In this document: positions 17,031-24,303 of the stretch, piece by piece
How the letters are laid out: every line of letters starts with the position of its first letter
Numbering within the stretch: position 1 is the stretch's first letter
The notes under the pieces: model-generated
Told to the model about the DNA's origin: nothing
What the model saw: the letters and a program-made list of their open reading frames with translations, nothing else
Database searches by the model: none
Source of the DNA: an uncultured Clostridia bacterium
Lineage (GTDB): Bacteria; Bacillota; Clostridia; TANB77; CAG-508
Reading direction: 5' to 3'
Assembly: GCA_948528155.1 (NCBI GenBank)
Contig: CAOSZT010000016.1
Location: 1 to 24,907, forward strand
DNA length: 24,907 nt
Program-made: the position numbers and the translations under genes

Positions 17031-17351
17031 CTATGCTACTTTTATTCCTGTATCAACAACTTCTTTCACAAAAGGATTTGAAATCTTTTCAAAATCTTCT
17101 GTTGTTATTGGGTGTGGCTCTATTCTAGTATCTATTTTCCAAGTCAATCCTATTAACTTTGCTCCATCTTCAATAATATCATTAAAATCACTTGAAATGA
17201 TTGCTATGTCTATATCGCTATCTTCGTTCTCTGTTCCCTTTGCATAAGATCCAAACAAGATGATTGCTTCAATCTTATAATGTTCACTTATTTTTTCAAT
17301 GTATTTTTGTATTGATTCCATTATTCCTGTGTTAATAGACTTTTCAACCAT
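17031..17351 (-). CDS. MNT nucleotidyltransferase (antitoxin of a HEPN/MNT pair)
   Basis: A 106-residue minimal nucleotidyltransferase of the MNT type. GSYAKGT at 34-40 is followed by D46-x-D48 in DSDIDIAI, and a third acidic residue, Asp74, lies in KIDTRIE, so the metal-binding triad looks complete. In HEPN/MNT modules the MNT protein neutralises the HEPN ribonuclease, in studied cases by adding AMP groups to it. The ATG has an ideal GGAGG seven bases upstream. The start overlaps the 3' end of the repaired HEPN frame by 31 bases, which implies translational coupling. The gene itself is intact although its HEPN partner is not. Confidence 0.88.
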   Translation of the reverse strand: MVEKSINTGIMESIQKYIEKISEHYKIEAIILFGSYAKGTENEDSDIDIAIISSDFNDIIEDGAKLIGLTWKIDTRIEPHPITTEDFEKISNPFVKEVVDTGIKVA

Positions 17352-17721
17352 GTTCGTACCTCCTCGATATTTTTTATTTGTTCAGATGTATAATCATCTG
17401 TGCATTTTTGATTAAAAGTTTCTTTGTAATCATCATATCTTTCACTTATATTAAATTGTGTAATTATTTGTAATTTTTTAATTTGCTCATCAGTTAATTC
17501 TAAATTGCATTTTTCTGCAAGTGCTAATAAGTTATGAGATTTTTTGCATAAGGATTTTCTTTGTTATTTTTAGCATATAAACCTTTTAATAATTTTTCTA
17601 TCACTAAATGTCCAAAAAATAGAGAATAACTATTTTTCTTATTACTATATAATACATTCATTACGTTATAATCTTCATCACTACTATTTTGCCAATATTC
17701 CATTAAATTTATATTATCCAT
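17321..17721 (-). pseudogene. HEPN-domain toxin with a one-base frameshift
   Basis: From ATG at 17721 (AAAGGAAC upstream) the frame gives MDNINLMEYWQNSSDEDYNV and then HLVIEKLLKGLYAKNNKENP, a typical HEPN start. It stops at a TAG near 17524 after PYAKNLITY. Adding one A to the six-A run at about 17541-17546 restores a 133-residue protein: PYAKKSHNLLALAEKCNLEL, continuing through ITQFNISERYDDYKETF and ending at 17321 inside the MNT gene. The conserved HEPN histidine (KSHNLL) lies behind the break, so the truncated product should be inactive. An Arg at the usual R-x4-6-H position is also not seen. An indel in a homopolymer could be a real mutation, transcriptional slippage or a sequencing error. 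Confidence 0.8.
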
Positions 17722-17751
17722 ATCTCTAGTTCCTTTCTTAATTATACTCAT

Positions 17752-17760
17752 ATTATAGCA
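17752..17760 (-). promoter_or_regulatory. Extended -10 promoter of the HEPN/MNT operon
   Basis: On the minus strand TGCTATAAT (17760 to 17752) is a perfect extended -10 element. Transcription would begin near 17745, downstream of the in-frame ATG at 17751. This supports translation from the ATG at 17721. Confidence 0.55.
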
Positions 17761-17784
17761 TTTATTTTGAAATTTTACTACATA

Positions 17785-18131
17785 TTATTTGTTATTTAGA
17801 TAGAGAATAGAAGAATATTTCAAATTCAAGAAACAAGAATATAATTTTGAAAACTTTAGAGTGAGAACACTAAAATCAATAAATAATTTAAATAAAATGG
17901 TAACATACACAATAGGACTAATAGCATTATTGAGTGAAAAGATTGGAAAAAAGGGAATTTGTAAATAAAATAATAAAAGAGTCAAAATCGTTAAAAAGTA
18001 AAGTATATTTATGGTTTTATCAAATAGCAAGAGGAATATATAATATATTATCAAAAGTAAGAAGAGGAATTAAAGAATGGCAACATATTAGAAAAATTAA
18101 ACAATATGATGGACAACTTTCTCTGGTGTAA
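17785..18131 (+). pseudogene. C-terminal remnant of an IS4-like transposase
   Basis: Two plus-strand frames together spell the tail of a DDE transposase. The first runs FR-stop-RIEEYFKFKKQEYNFENFRV and on to IALLSEKIGKK; the second continues REFVNKIIKESKSLKSKVYL to YDGQLSLV. The R-x3-E-x6-K spacing of the IS4-family signature is kept if the in-frame TAG (about 17798-17800) is read as a sense codon. The frame change occurs at the A-run near 17947. The stop, the frameshift and the missing N-terminal two thirds make this a dead relic. No inverted repeats could be matched. Confidence 0.65.
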
Positions 18132-18150
18132 AGAAGATATTTACATAATA

Positions 18151-18179
18151 TAATAAACCTATTTTCAGTAGGTTTATTA
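18151..18179. terminator. Perfect hairpin between the IS relic and fic
   Basis: AATAAACCTA and TAGGTTTATT pair perfectly (10 bp, extendable by one) around a 7-base loop. It lies between convergent units (the transposase relic on plus, fic on minus) and probably terminates transcription. The remaining DNA up to 18368 holds no gene I can support. Confidence 0.6.
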
Positions 18180-18368
18180 AGTAATGTCAAAAAAATAAAA
18201 TTGATAAAACATATAAACTAATATACATATTTTACCAATTTTATCTTAATTAAGAATTTATTTTTGCAAAAAACCGAAACTTAAATGTTTAGTAACATAC
18301 TTATTTCACTATCTAAATTTTCTAAATTATCAATTAACAATTTAAAATATTCTGGCATATCTCTATCA

Positions 18369-19358
18369 TTACTCTGCTACATTTATTTTCCAAATTCCAT
18401 TTTTTGTAGAGCCAACTCTTTCAATAATGCCTTTTTCTTTTAGTGCCTTTATATTGTATGATATACCATCTCTTGTCAAATCAAGTGTTTTAGCCATTTC
18501 AACCTGTGTAATACTTGGATTTTTCTTAATTAAATTTATTATTTTTTCTTGTGTAGTTTTTTGTGTAGTTTCTTGTGTAGTTTCTTGTTGATTTAAAATC
18601 ATTCCATCTACAGCTTCATCTATAACTTTAAGCATAAATTCAATAAATTCATTCGAATTTCCTGCATTATTACAATTTTGAATAGCAGTATAGTATTCTT
18701 CTTGATGTTTTCTTATTATACTTTCTATAGGTATATACTTAAATAAATCTTTCCAATGAGCAAGTATTGCTGTTTGCCATAGTCTAGCAGTTCTTCCGTT
18801 TCCATCTGAAAAAGGGTGTATAAAAACAAATTCATAATGAAATATAGAAGATAAAATTAATGGATTAACATTTTCTTTAGCTTCGTTCATCCAATTAAAT
18901 AAATTATCCATTAATGTTGGAACCATTCTATGAGGTGGAGCCATAAAAATTTGAATATCTCCATCATAAACAGCCTCTCCATGATTTCTAAACTTTCCAC
19001 TATCATCTTCAATAGCAAAAGTTAATATTCCATGTATCTTTTTTAAATCTTCTACTGAATATGGATTTATATTATCAATTTCTTCATAGGCTTTATATGC
19101 ATTCTTAACTTCTTGAATGTCTTTTTGTTCTCCAATAACTGCTTTTCCATTAATTACTGCTTCAACTTGAAATAGTGATAATTGATTATTTTCAATAGCT
19201 AAAGAAGAATGAATTGATTTAATTCTTGTTTTTCTTCTTAACTCTGGAAATCTATTTAAACTTTCAAAATAATTAGCTTGTCCAATTTTTTCCATTATAT
19301 TTGTTGCTAGGTTTAGCATTTTATCAGTAATTGTATATGGTGGATAATTTTTTTCCAT
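18369..19358 (-). CDS. Fic-family AMP-transferase with C-terminal winged helix
   Basis: A 329-residue Fic protein. The catalytic motif HPFSDGNGRTAR is at 181-192 (H-x-F-x-D-G-N-G-R-x-x-R, complete). The inhibitory motif SSLAIEN at 51-57 lies N-terminal, which makes this a class II, self-inhibited Fic. Such enzymes transfer AMP from ATP onto Ser/Thr/Tyr of targets. Residues 258-270 are a QETT-type repeat linker, followed at about 272-326 by a winged helix (ITQVEMAKTLDLTRDGISYN), suggesting DNA binding or autoregulation. I choose ATG 19358, with CGGAGG upstream; a longer start at 19394 would precede the extended -10 TGTTATAAT at 19391-19383. No separate antitoxin gene is evident. Confidence 0.9.
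   Translation of the reverse strand: MEKNYPPYTITDKMLNLATNIMEKIGQANYFESLNRFPELRRKTRIKSIHSSLAIENNQLSLFQVEAVINGKAVIGEQKDIQEVKNAYKAYEEIDNINPYSVEDLKKIHGILTFAIEDDSGKFRNHGEAVYDGDIQIFMAPPHRMVPTLMDNLFNWMNEAKENVNPLILSSIFHYEFVFIHPFSDGNGRTARLWQTAILAHWKDLFKYIPIESIIRKHQEEYYTAIQNCNNAGNSNEFIEFMLKVIDEAVDGMILNQQETTQETTQKTTQEKIINLIKKNPSITQVEMAKTLDLTRDGISYNIKALKEKGIIERVGSTKNGIWKINVAE
18547..18588 (-). repeat. Short in-frame tandem repeat in fic
   Basis: On the minus strand a 12-base unit like CAAGAAACTACA occurs about three times in a row, with one AAA variant, encoding the QETTQETTQKTTQ linker between the Fic core and the winged helix. Because 12 is a multiple of 3, copy-number change would alter linker length without breaking the frame. 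Confidence 0.7.
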
Positions 19359-19382
19359 TTCTAACCTCCGATTCATATATGT

Positions 19383-19391
19383 ATTATAACA
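19383..19391 (-). promoter_or_regulatory. Extended -10 promoter of fic
   Basis: Minus-strand TGTTATAAT is a perfect extended -10. The transcript would start near 19376 and has a CGGAGG site before the ATG at 19358. Confidence 0.5.
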
Positions 19392-19411
19392 CAAACTTAT
19401 TTAATATAATA

Positions 19412-20353
19412 CTATTTTTTATTTGTTTTGGGCAAGCCATTCATAAACTTCATCTTCAATAAGTTTAGCTTTTTTGCTTTATTTATTTTATCTCTAGCTT
19501 CTTTTTTCCATTGTTCAAATTCTTTTTGAATAACTTTACTTTCTTTGTTTCTATAAGCTATCATAAATTTTTGTTGATAAATTCTTCTATATAATGCTTG
19601 TATTTTGTTGTTTTCTAAATTCTTTCTGTATTGTTCTCCTGCACCTTTTTCTTTACAAGTTGGACTTTGATCTACATTTGCTAAATCGCAATATATTTCA
19701 TTTTGCCTATAATTTGGTATAAAATATCTACCACAATTTAAACAAGTCTTAATTTGTAAATTCTCGTGTCTTACAATTTGGTCTAACACAGCAAAACATA
19801 TACTTGTTAGATTTTTACTTGTATAAACATTGTGTAATTCTAATTTTTGATTTTTGTTTTTTATTCCTTCTATTAACTTATTCAATGTGTCATTATGATA
19901 TTTATTATGTATGTTTATGTAATTATCAGTTATAATCTCAATATCTTGTGAATATGTATAAAAATCACTGTCCTTTATTGTATATGCAATAAATTTGGCT
20001 AATTTATCTTCTTCATCTTTTAATTTTTCATTTCCATTCAAATTATAAACAAAGTCTACACATTTTTTAAAATTATCTTGCCATTCAATAAACCTATCGC
20101 TACCTGTATCATAAATGTCTTTTATAATTCTCATAAATTCTACATCATCTATTTCTTCATCTTTCACATATGAATATGGCACATAATCTTTTACTAATTC
20201 ATAGCCATAAGCAAAAAAGAAAGTATTATAAGCAGTTTCATAAGTTGTAAAATCAGCATTTAAAAAGTTTATTAAAAAAGTAAACCCCCAGCTATGCTGG
20301 GGGTTTACTTTAATGTTAAGTATAAAAAATATTCTCCTTAAAACAACATACAA
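19412..20353 (-). CDS. DUF6076-like zinc-finger protein, probably with a lost 5' end
   Basis: Up to 313 residues are open. The C-terminal third has a Cys-rich finger (CLNCGRYFIPNYRQNEIYCD, then CKEKGAGEQYRKN) followed by a long charged helix with EFEQWKKEARDKI. I associate this arrangement with DUF6076 proteins, whose function is unknown. The first 30 residues are suspicious. The ATG at 20353 precedes and contains an AAGGAG sequence that looks like a ribosome site of its own, and the next codons translate a perfect hairpin (20277-20311). The sequence becomes protein-like at NADFTTYETAYN, but no Met, Val or Leu start codon follows until a Met about 74 residues in. The gene has probably lost its true start and may be inactive. 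It lies 54 bp upstream of fic. Confidence 0.6.
   Translation of the reverse strand: MYVVLRRIFFILNIKVNPQHSWGFTFLINFLNADFTTYETAYNTFFFAYGYELVKDYVPYSYVKDEEIDDVEFMRIIKDIYDTGSDRFIEWQDNFKKCVDFVYNLNGNEKLKDEEDKLAKFIAYTIKDSDFYTYSQDIEIITDNYINIHNKYHNDTLNKLIEGIKNKNQKLELHNVYTSKNLTSICFAVLDQIVRHENLQIKTCLNCGRYFIPNYRQNEIYCDLANVDQSPTCKEKGAGEQYRKNLENNKIQALYRRIYQQKFMIAYRNKESKVIQKEFEQWKKEARDKINKAKKLNLLKMKFMNGLPKTNKK
20277..20311 (-). terminator. Perfect 16-bp hairpin at the 5' end of the DUF6076-like gene
   Basis: AAAGTAAACCCCCAGC and its exact complement flank a 3-base loop. On the minus strand the stem is followed at once by six T, giving an ideal intrinsic terminator. Being GC-rich and palindromic, it is foreign to the surrounding A/T-rich DNA. 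An alternative origin is an IS200/IS605-type end or a REP-like element. It would stop minus-strand transcription before the DUF6076-like coding region. Confidence 0.65.
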
Positions 20354-20652
20354 ACTTTATAGTTCGCAAGTTGTTATAAAATGGTGCCGTTGGCGTAGTT
20401 ATCTACAACTTTTTTTGGTTCTCATAACGATTGATACAAATATCAATCAGTTTACTAAAGTATATCATATTTTTGATAAATTGCAATAAAAATCTGCAAA
20501 TATTTTTCTAAAACACGGCACACTATTCTAAAACTTGACATTTTACATAAATTTGGTATAATATTTATATGTAATTTTTTAGAAATATAGAAAAGGAGGA
20601 TAGAGATTATTTATAACTGTTAATCAAGTATTCAAACAAAAAGGAGAGAAAA
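20354..20652 (+). promoter_or_regulatory. Promoter and palindromes upstream of the membrane-anchored protein gene
   Basis: This 299-bp gap has no gene. TTGACA (20535-20540) and TATAAT (20557-20562) are 16 bp apart, with TG at 20554-20555 making an extended -10, so the promoter is strong. Upstream lie two operator-like inverted repeats: GATTGATA-N4-TATCAATC (20429-20448) and TATCA-N6-TGATA (20463-20478). The leader holds an AAGGAGG at about 20594-20600 with no usable start after it (ATT TAT AAC TGT TAA), before the real AAAGGAGAG of the gene at 20653. Confidence 0.65.
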
Positions 20653-22005
20653 ATGAAATCAAAAAAATTTTTACTCAAAATGCTTATTTCGATTTTATTC
20701 ATTGCAACACTGGGTTTAAGTATCCGGAAAGTAAGAGAAGAAAAAAAGATAGAAGTATCGAATGTAGAGACAGAAAGTAATACAGCAATTGATGCAACAT
20801 CGGAAGAATTGGAAGACAACGAGACTGCGAATTTGGACGAACTGGAAGAAGATATGGCGCAAGAATTTCCTAGAGAGCATACAGTAAAGCTCTCATCAGA
20901 GTCATCTCCTGATTCCCCATTTCAGAAACTTTTAGCTACAGGTAATGTAGAAATAACAAACATTTCTAAAGGTGGATGGAAATATGTAACTTTAAATTCG
21001 GTATGCAGTATAATTCCTGAATTTAAAGGTGAAACATATAACGAGTTGAAAGAGAAATTTGATTCTTTGAAGTTGGAGATATGTGTAAAAGATGAGTTTA
21101 CTGTGACAGAAGATAGTAAAATATTGTCTGAGCAAAAAGTACAGTTAGATATATATCCAGAAAGGAGTATGCTAATATATTCTGAAGAAGATCATGAATG
21201 TGGAATCTCCTTTGGGGAATATATTCTCTATAAAAAAAACAAAGATATCATTTTTGAGGGAATAGATTATTATGATCGTACTTATTATAAGCTTGTATTT
21301 GAAGGAGATGGCAAATTACACATTTCTGAAAAATACAATGTGGATGTGGCAAATGAGAGTATAATTGTACACACTTCCAAAGATTTTACAGTAACTTTGG
21401 AAGGGAAGTGGCTAAAAATTTGGCAGTATGGGAAAGTAGTTTGTCAGACAGAAATACCAAAGCCTGCAAATGAAAATGAAGAACTCTTTGCCAATACTCA
21501 TCCAAAAAAAGAGCTGGGCAAGTATTATGGAAAAGGTAAGCCATATGTAGATGAAGATGGTAACCTTATCCAATTAAAAATTGCTCCTGTCTCCACTGAA
21601 TTAAATGTGGAGTGCTTAGTACTGGCTTCTGATGTCGCAGAAATAGTTTCTGAGCAGTTTGGTCGTGTATTTACATTTAAGGATAAATCAGGTAATTATT
21701 TTGCAGAGTTGCTTGATGAATACGATTTTGGCAAAGAAGCAGTTGAACTTTGTCAAGAAAATATTAGTACGTTGAGTTTTGAGATAGAGAAATCAAACTC
21801 AGACAAACTTGAATCATTGTGGTTACGTGTTTACTTGAAAAAACAAAAAAAAGTAGTCTATATTGAAGTCTATACACCTTCTAATTCAGTGTTTATTGAC
21901 GATGAATTGGAAGATTTGATTACAAACAACATCTATTATGATGTTTCTGAGTGTGAAACATCATACAATAAAATTGTTGCTGAAATGCAACGATTGGAAA
22001 AATAA
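20653..22005 (+). CDS. Membrane-anchored extracytoplasmic protein of unknown function
   Basis: The 450-residue protein begins MKSKKFLLKMLISILFIATL: a basic start and one hydrophobic helix (about 7-23) with no clear cleavage site, so it is probably anchored with the rest outside. Residues 30-75 are an acidic, low-complexity stalk (SEELEDNETANLDELEEDMA). The remainder looks beta-rich, with many alternating strands (FTVTLEGKWLKIWQYGKVV), and has no catalytic motif I recognise. It is transcribed from a strong promoter and closed by a very strong terminator, so it is a single-gene unit. G+C is visibly higher than in neighbouring core genes (22 of 60 in one sampled row, against 16 of 60 in folD), which suggests transfer. 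It may be cargo of a mobile element. Confidence 0.75.
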   Translation: MKSKKFLLKMLISILFIATLGLSIRKVREEKKIEVSNVETESNTAIDATSEELEDNETANLDELEEDMAQEFPREHTVKLSSESSPDSPFQKLLATGNVEITNISKGGWKYVTLNSVCSIIPEFKGETYNELKEKFDSLKLEICVKDEFTVTEDSKILSEQKVQLDIYPERSMLIYSEEDHECGISFGEYILYKKNKDIIFEGIDYYDRTYYKLVFEGDGKLHISEKYNVDVANESIIVHTSKDFTVTLEGKWLKIWQYGKVVCQTEIPKPANENEELFANTHPKKELGKYYGKGKPYVDEDGNLIQLKIAPVSTELNVECLVLASDVAEIVSEQFGRVFTFKDKSGNYFAELLDEYDFGKEAVELCQENISTLSFEIEKSNSDKLESLWLRVYLKKQKKVVYIEVYTPSNSVFIDDELEDLITNNIYYDVSECETSYNKIVAEMQRLEK

Positions 22006-22025
22006 TCTCTGTCCTGAATAAGGTC

Positions 22026-22073
22026 AAAACAGAAGAAACTTTGGCAATAATTGCTGGAGTTTCTTCTGTTTTT
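22026..22073 (+). terminator. Very strong hairpin terminator
   Basis: AAAACAGAAGAAACT pairs perfectly with AGTTTCTTCTGTTTT, and the interior continues pairing through G-U pairs and GCAA/TTGC to a 3-base loop, so the whole forms one long hairpin ending in TTTTT. It starts 21 bp after the stop of the membrane-anchored protein gene. The rest of the gap to 22300 has a small AGGACTT/AAGTCCT inverted repeat (near 22147-22172) and no convincing gene. Confidence 0.85.
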
Positions 22074-22300
22074 AGTACTAGCAAAATGAAAAGAATATGC
22101 TAATTCTTCGCTCATTCTTTTCTCCTTTAGAAATGTATTCATATCATAGGACTTCGACCTTGTCATAAGTCCTAACCCAGTAAGAGTGAGTTAAGTACAC
22201 TTTAAAATTTATTAAAAATATATTTTGTAAAGGACAGCTAAACAGATATAAAATTATAGTTCTGAAAAGTAGTGAAATTAAATTTTAGGAGGATTTAGAT

Positions 22301-22663
22301 ATGGTAGAGATAACTTATCACAAAGAAGGAGATTTTTTCGTTCCTGACTTATATTTGGAAAAAGAAGATTATGAAAATGATTATATTATAGGAAAATGTG
22401 GTCATTTAAGATTGGAATATTTAAAAAATTACAAGAAGGCTGAATATATAATAATGTTTATGAACAAGACTTTAAGAAAACATATTGTTGAAACTGACAA
22501 GCAAGTTAAAGAAAGGTTTGAAACACTTATGAAACAAATGCTAGAAAAAAATCCTATTGATGAAAATTTAAAAAATACTGACCCTTTAAAATGGACTAGG
22601 CTTATGAATAACTATAAACTTTGTGTTGAAGAAATTATATTGAGCGAATTAATATATTATTAG
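22301..22663 (+). CDS. TnpV-like transposon-encoded protein
   Basis: The 120-residue protein matches the pattern I know from TnpV proteins of Tn4451-type and related clostridial elements. It starts VEITYHKEGDFFVPDL, has an IGKCGHLRLEYLKNYKK segment (the family's IGKYGxxRxxYLK), a helical middle with ETDKQVKERFETLMKQM, and ends MNNYKLCVEEIILSELIYY (family: xxAEEIIxxELIY). TnpV is small, soluble and of unclear function, usually next to a serine recombinase. No recombinase is present here, so the gene is orphaned, probably the residue of a rearranged element. A TTTTAGGAGGATTT site precedes the ATG. An IS256-type end begins about 20 bp downstream. Confidence 0.8.
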   Translation: MVEITYHKEGDFFVPDLYLEKEDYENDYIIGKCGHLRLEYLKNYKKAEYIIMFMNKTLRKHIVETDKQVKERFETLMKQMLEKNPIDENLKNTDPLKWTRLMNNYKLCVEEIILSELIYY

Positions 22664-22684
22664 AATAGTAATAGCAGAGTTTTA

Positions 22685-22710
22685 GAGACTATCGTAAAAG
22701 TTGTGTAAAT
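22685..22710 (+). repeat. Solitary IS256-type terminal sequence
   Basis: A stretch opening GAGACTATCG and ending AAAAGTTGTGTAAAT resembles the ends of IS256-family elements. It shares the 15-base core AAAAGTTGTGTAAAT with 24307-24321, in the same orientation. A hairpin AATCGGA/TCCGATT follows at 22708-22727. No transposase of matching type follows before the complete IS, so it is probably the remnant of an earlier insertion. Confidence 0.5.
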
Positions 22711-22793
22711 CGGATTTCCTTCCGATTGATAACTTGAAAAAAATTAATATTTTAATAACTAATTTTATTTTAATTATATTTTTCTAAAAAATC

Positions 22794-22801
22794 AATCTTT
22801 T
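22794..22801 (+). repeat. Target-site duplication, left copy
   Basis: AATCTTTT directly abuts the left IS end and recurs directly after the right end at 24296-24303. An 8-bp duplication fits the IS256 family. Confidence 0.75.
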
Positions 22802-22899
22802 GATAGTGTAAAATAAAGTGTGTAAGTTAAAGGTACCAAACTTATGCACTTTACTTTTTTTGCTAAAATAAATATAATAAAGAAAACGGAGGAAAAAAT

Positions 22900-24145
22900 A
22901 TGGGAAAGAAAATACAAAGAGACCCACAAAGTATAGCGCTAGCACACGCAATATTAGAACAATATAAGCCACAAACAAGTGAGGACGTACAAGATGCGAT
23001 GAAGGATATATTTGGACCAATATTTGAAGCTATGTTACAAGGAGAAATGAATACACATCTAGGTTATGAAAGCAATAATCATGACTACAAAGCAACAGAA
23101 AATCGAAGAAATGGATATACAAATAAAACATTAAAAACAACATATGGAGAAATACCAATAAATGCACCAAGAGATAGAAATGGAACATTTGAACCAATAG
23201 CAATACCAAAAAGAACAAAAGATGTCTCAGGAATCGAAGACAAAGTATTATCAATGTATGCTAAAGGAATGAGTCAAAGAGATATAGCTTCAACAATCGA
23301 AGATATATACGGATTTAATATATCAGCAGAAACAGTATCAGAGATAACAGACAAAGTAATAGAAGAAGTTGAAGAATGGCAAAACAGGCCACTGAAGAAA
23401 TTTTATGCATTTTTGTTTGTAGATTGTATGTATGTAACAATAAAAAAAGAGTATGAAACAAAGGAATGTGCAGTATATACAATATTAGGATACGATGCAA
23501 ATGGAATGAAAGATATATTAGGAATATGGTTAAATGAAACAGAAAGTAAGCATAATTGGATGCAGATATTTGATGAATTAAAAACAAGAGGAGTTGAAGA
23601 TATACTCTTCATATCAATGGATGGAGTATCAGGATTAGAAGAAGGAGCAAAATCGATATTCAAAAATGTAGTAGTACAAAGGTGCATAGTACACTTAATA
23701 AGAAATTCAATAAAATACATACCTACAAAGAGTTACAAAGCATATACTCAGCAATTAAAGAAAGTTATATGGAGCAGCAAGTTTAAAGGCGGCAGAAGCA
23801 GAATTTGAGCGTTTCAAGCAAACATGGAGTGAATATCCAGGAGCAGTAGATGTATGGGTAAGAAATTGGAAACATATAGAGCAGTTATTTAACTATGGAA
23901 GTGCGGTGCGTAAAGTAATGTATACGACAAACGCCATAGAAAGTGTAAATTCAAGTTTTCGAAAAGTAACAAAGAGAGGTTCATTTCCAAATGAGACAGC
24001 TCTATTTAAACTTCTTTATCTTAGAGTTACGGAACTTTACAAGAAATGGAAAGATAGACCTATTTCAAATTGGGCAATGGTGCGAAATCAAATAGCTATG
24101 AATCCTGAAATGCAAGCTAGAATTACAAAGTATGAAAATATATAA
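22900..24145 (+). pseudogene. IS256-family transposase (mutator type), one-base frameshift
   Basis: The first frame (22900-23808) gives the N-terminal helix-turn-helix region, then the DDE core with Asp175 in FLFVDCMYV and Asp241 in FISMDGVSG, and QRCIVHLIRNSIKYI near 260-274. It ends at a premature TGA at 23806-23808. Removing one T at about 23765-23766 restores KKVYGAASLKAAEAEFERF and joins the frame carrying the catalytic Glu in TTNAIESVNSSF, ending at 24145. The repaired protein is about 414 residues, normal for the family. The truncated product lacks the catalytic Glu, so this copy cannot move on its own, assuming the extra T is real. The ATG has AACGGAGGA upstream. Confidence 0.85.
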
Positions 24146-24216
24146 AAATAACAATCTTAAGGAGTTTTATTAAATGCCCTGTTCTTTTAGTTATGTAAAC
24201 ATCAGAAAAAAAAGCG

Positions 24217-24246
24217 AAATCGATGGCTTAATTAGTCATCGATTTT
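24217..24246 (+). terminator. Terminator inside the IS, after the transposase
   Basis: AAATCGATG and CATCGATTT pair perfectly over 9 bp around an 11-base loop, followed by TTTT. It lies 72 bp after the transposase stop and just inside the right inverted repeat. Confidence 0.65.
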
Positions 24247-24295
24247 ATAAAAATTAAATTTTCAAAAAAAATTACACACTTTACTTGACAAAGTC

Positions 24296-24303
24296 AATCT
24301 TTT
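24296..24303 (+). repeat. Target-site duplication, right copy
   Basis: AATCTTTT, identical to 22794-22801 and directly adjacent to the right IS end. Confidence 0.75.

Larger units (their letters stand above)
22802..24295 (+). mobile_element. IS256-family insertion sequence, 1494 bp
   Basis: The element is bounded by 24-bp imperfect inverted repeats. The left reads GATAGTGTAAAATAAAGTGT then GTAA; the right, read inward, is GACTTTGTCAAGTAAAGTGT then GTAA, with 19 of 24 identical. It is flanked by the 8-bp duplication AATCTTTT. It contains one transposase gene, broken by a single base, and an internal terminator near its right end. The intact ends and duplication point to a fairly recent insertion. 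It landed at or within the terminal repeat of a second IS256-type element whose remnant follows at 24296. Confidence 0.85.

Noticed and set aside
18281..18358. 25-codon minus-strand frame (MPEYFKLLIDNLENLDSEIS) starting 10 bp after fic, a possible small antitoxin
   Set aside because: No proper ribosome-binding site, very short, and fic is already class II with its own inhibitory motif.
22059..22166. Minus-strand frame starting MTRSKSYDMNTFLKEKRMSE with an AAAGGAG before an inner ATG
   Set aside because: It runs straight through the terminator hairpin and into the antisense of another gene; at most the start of a deleted gene.
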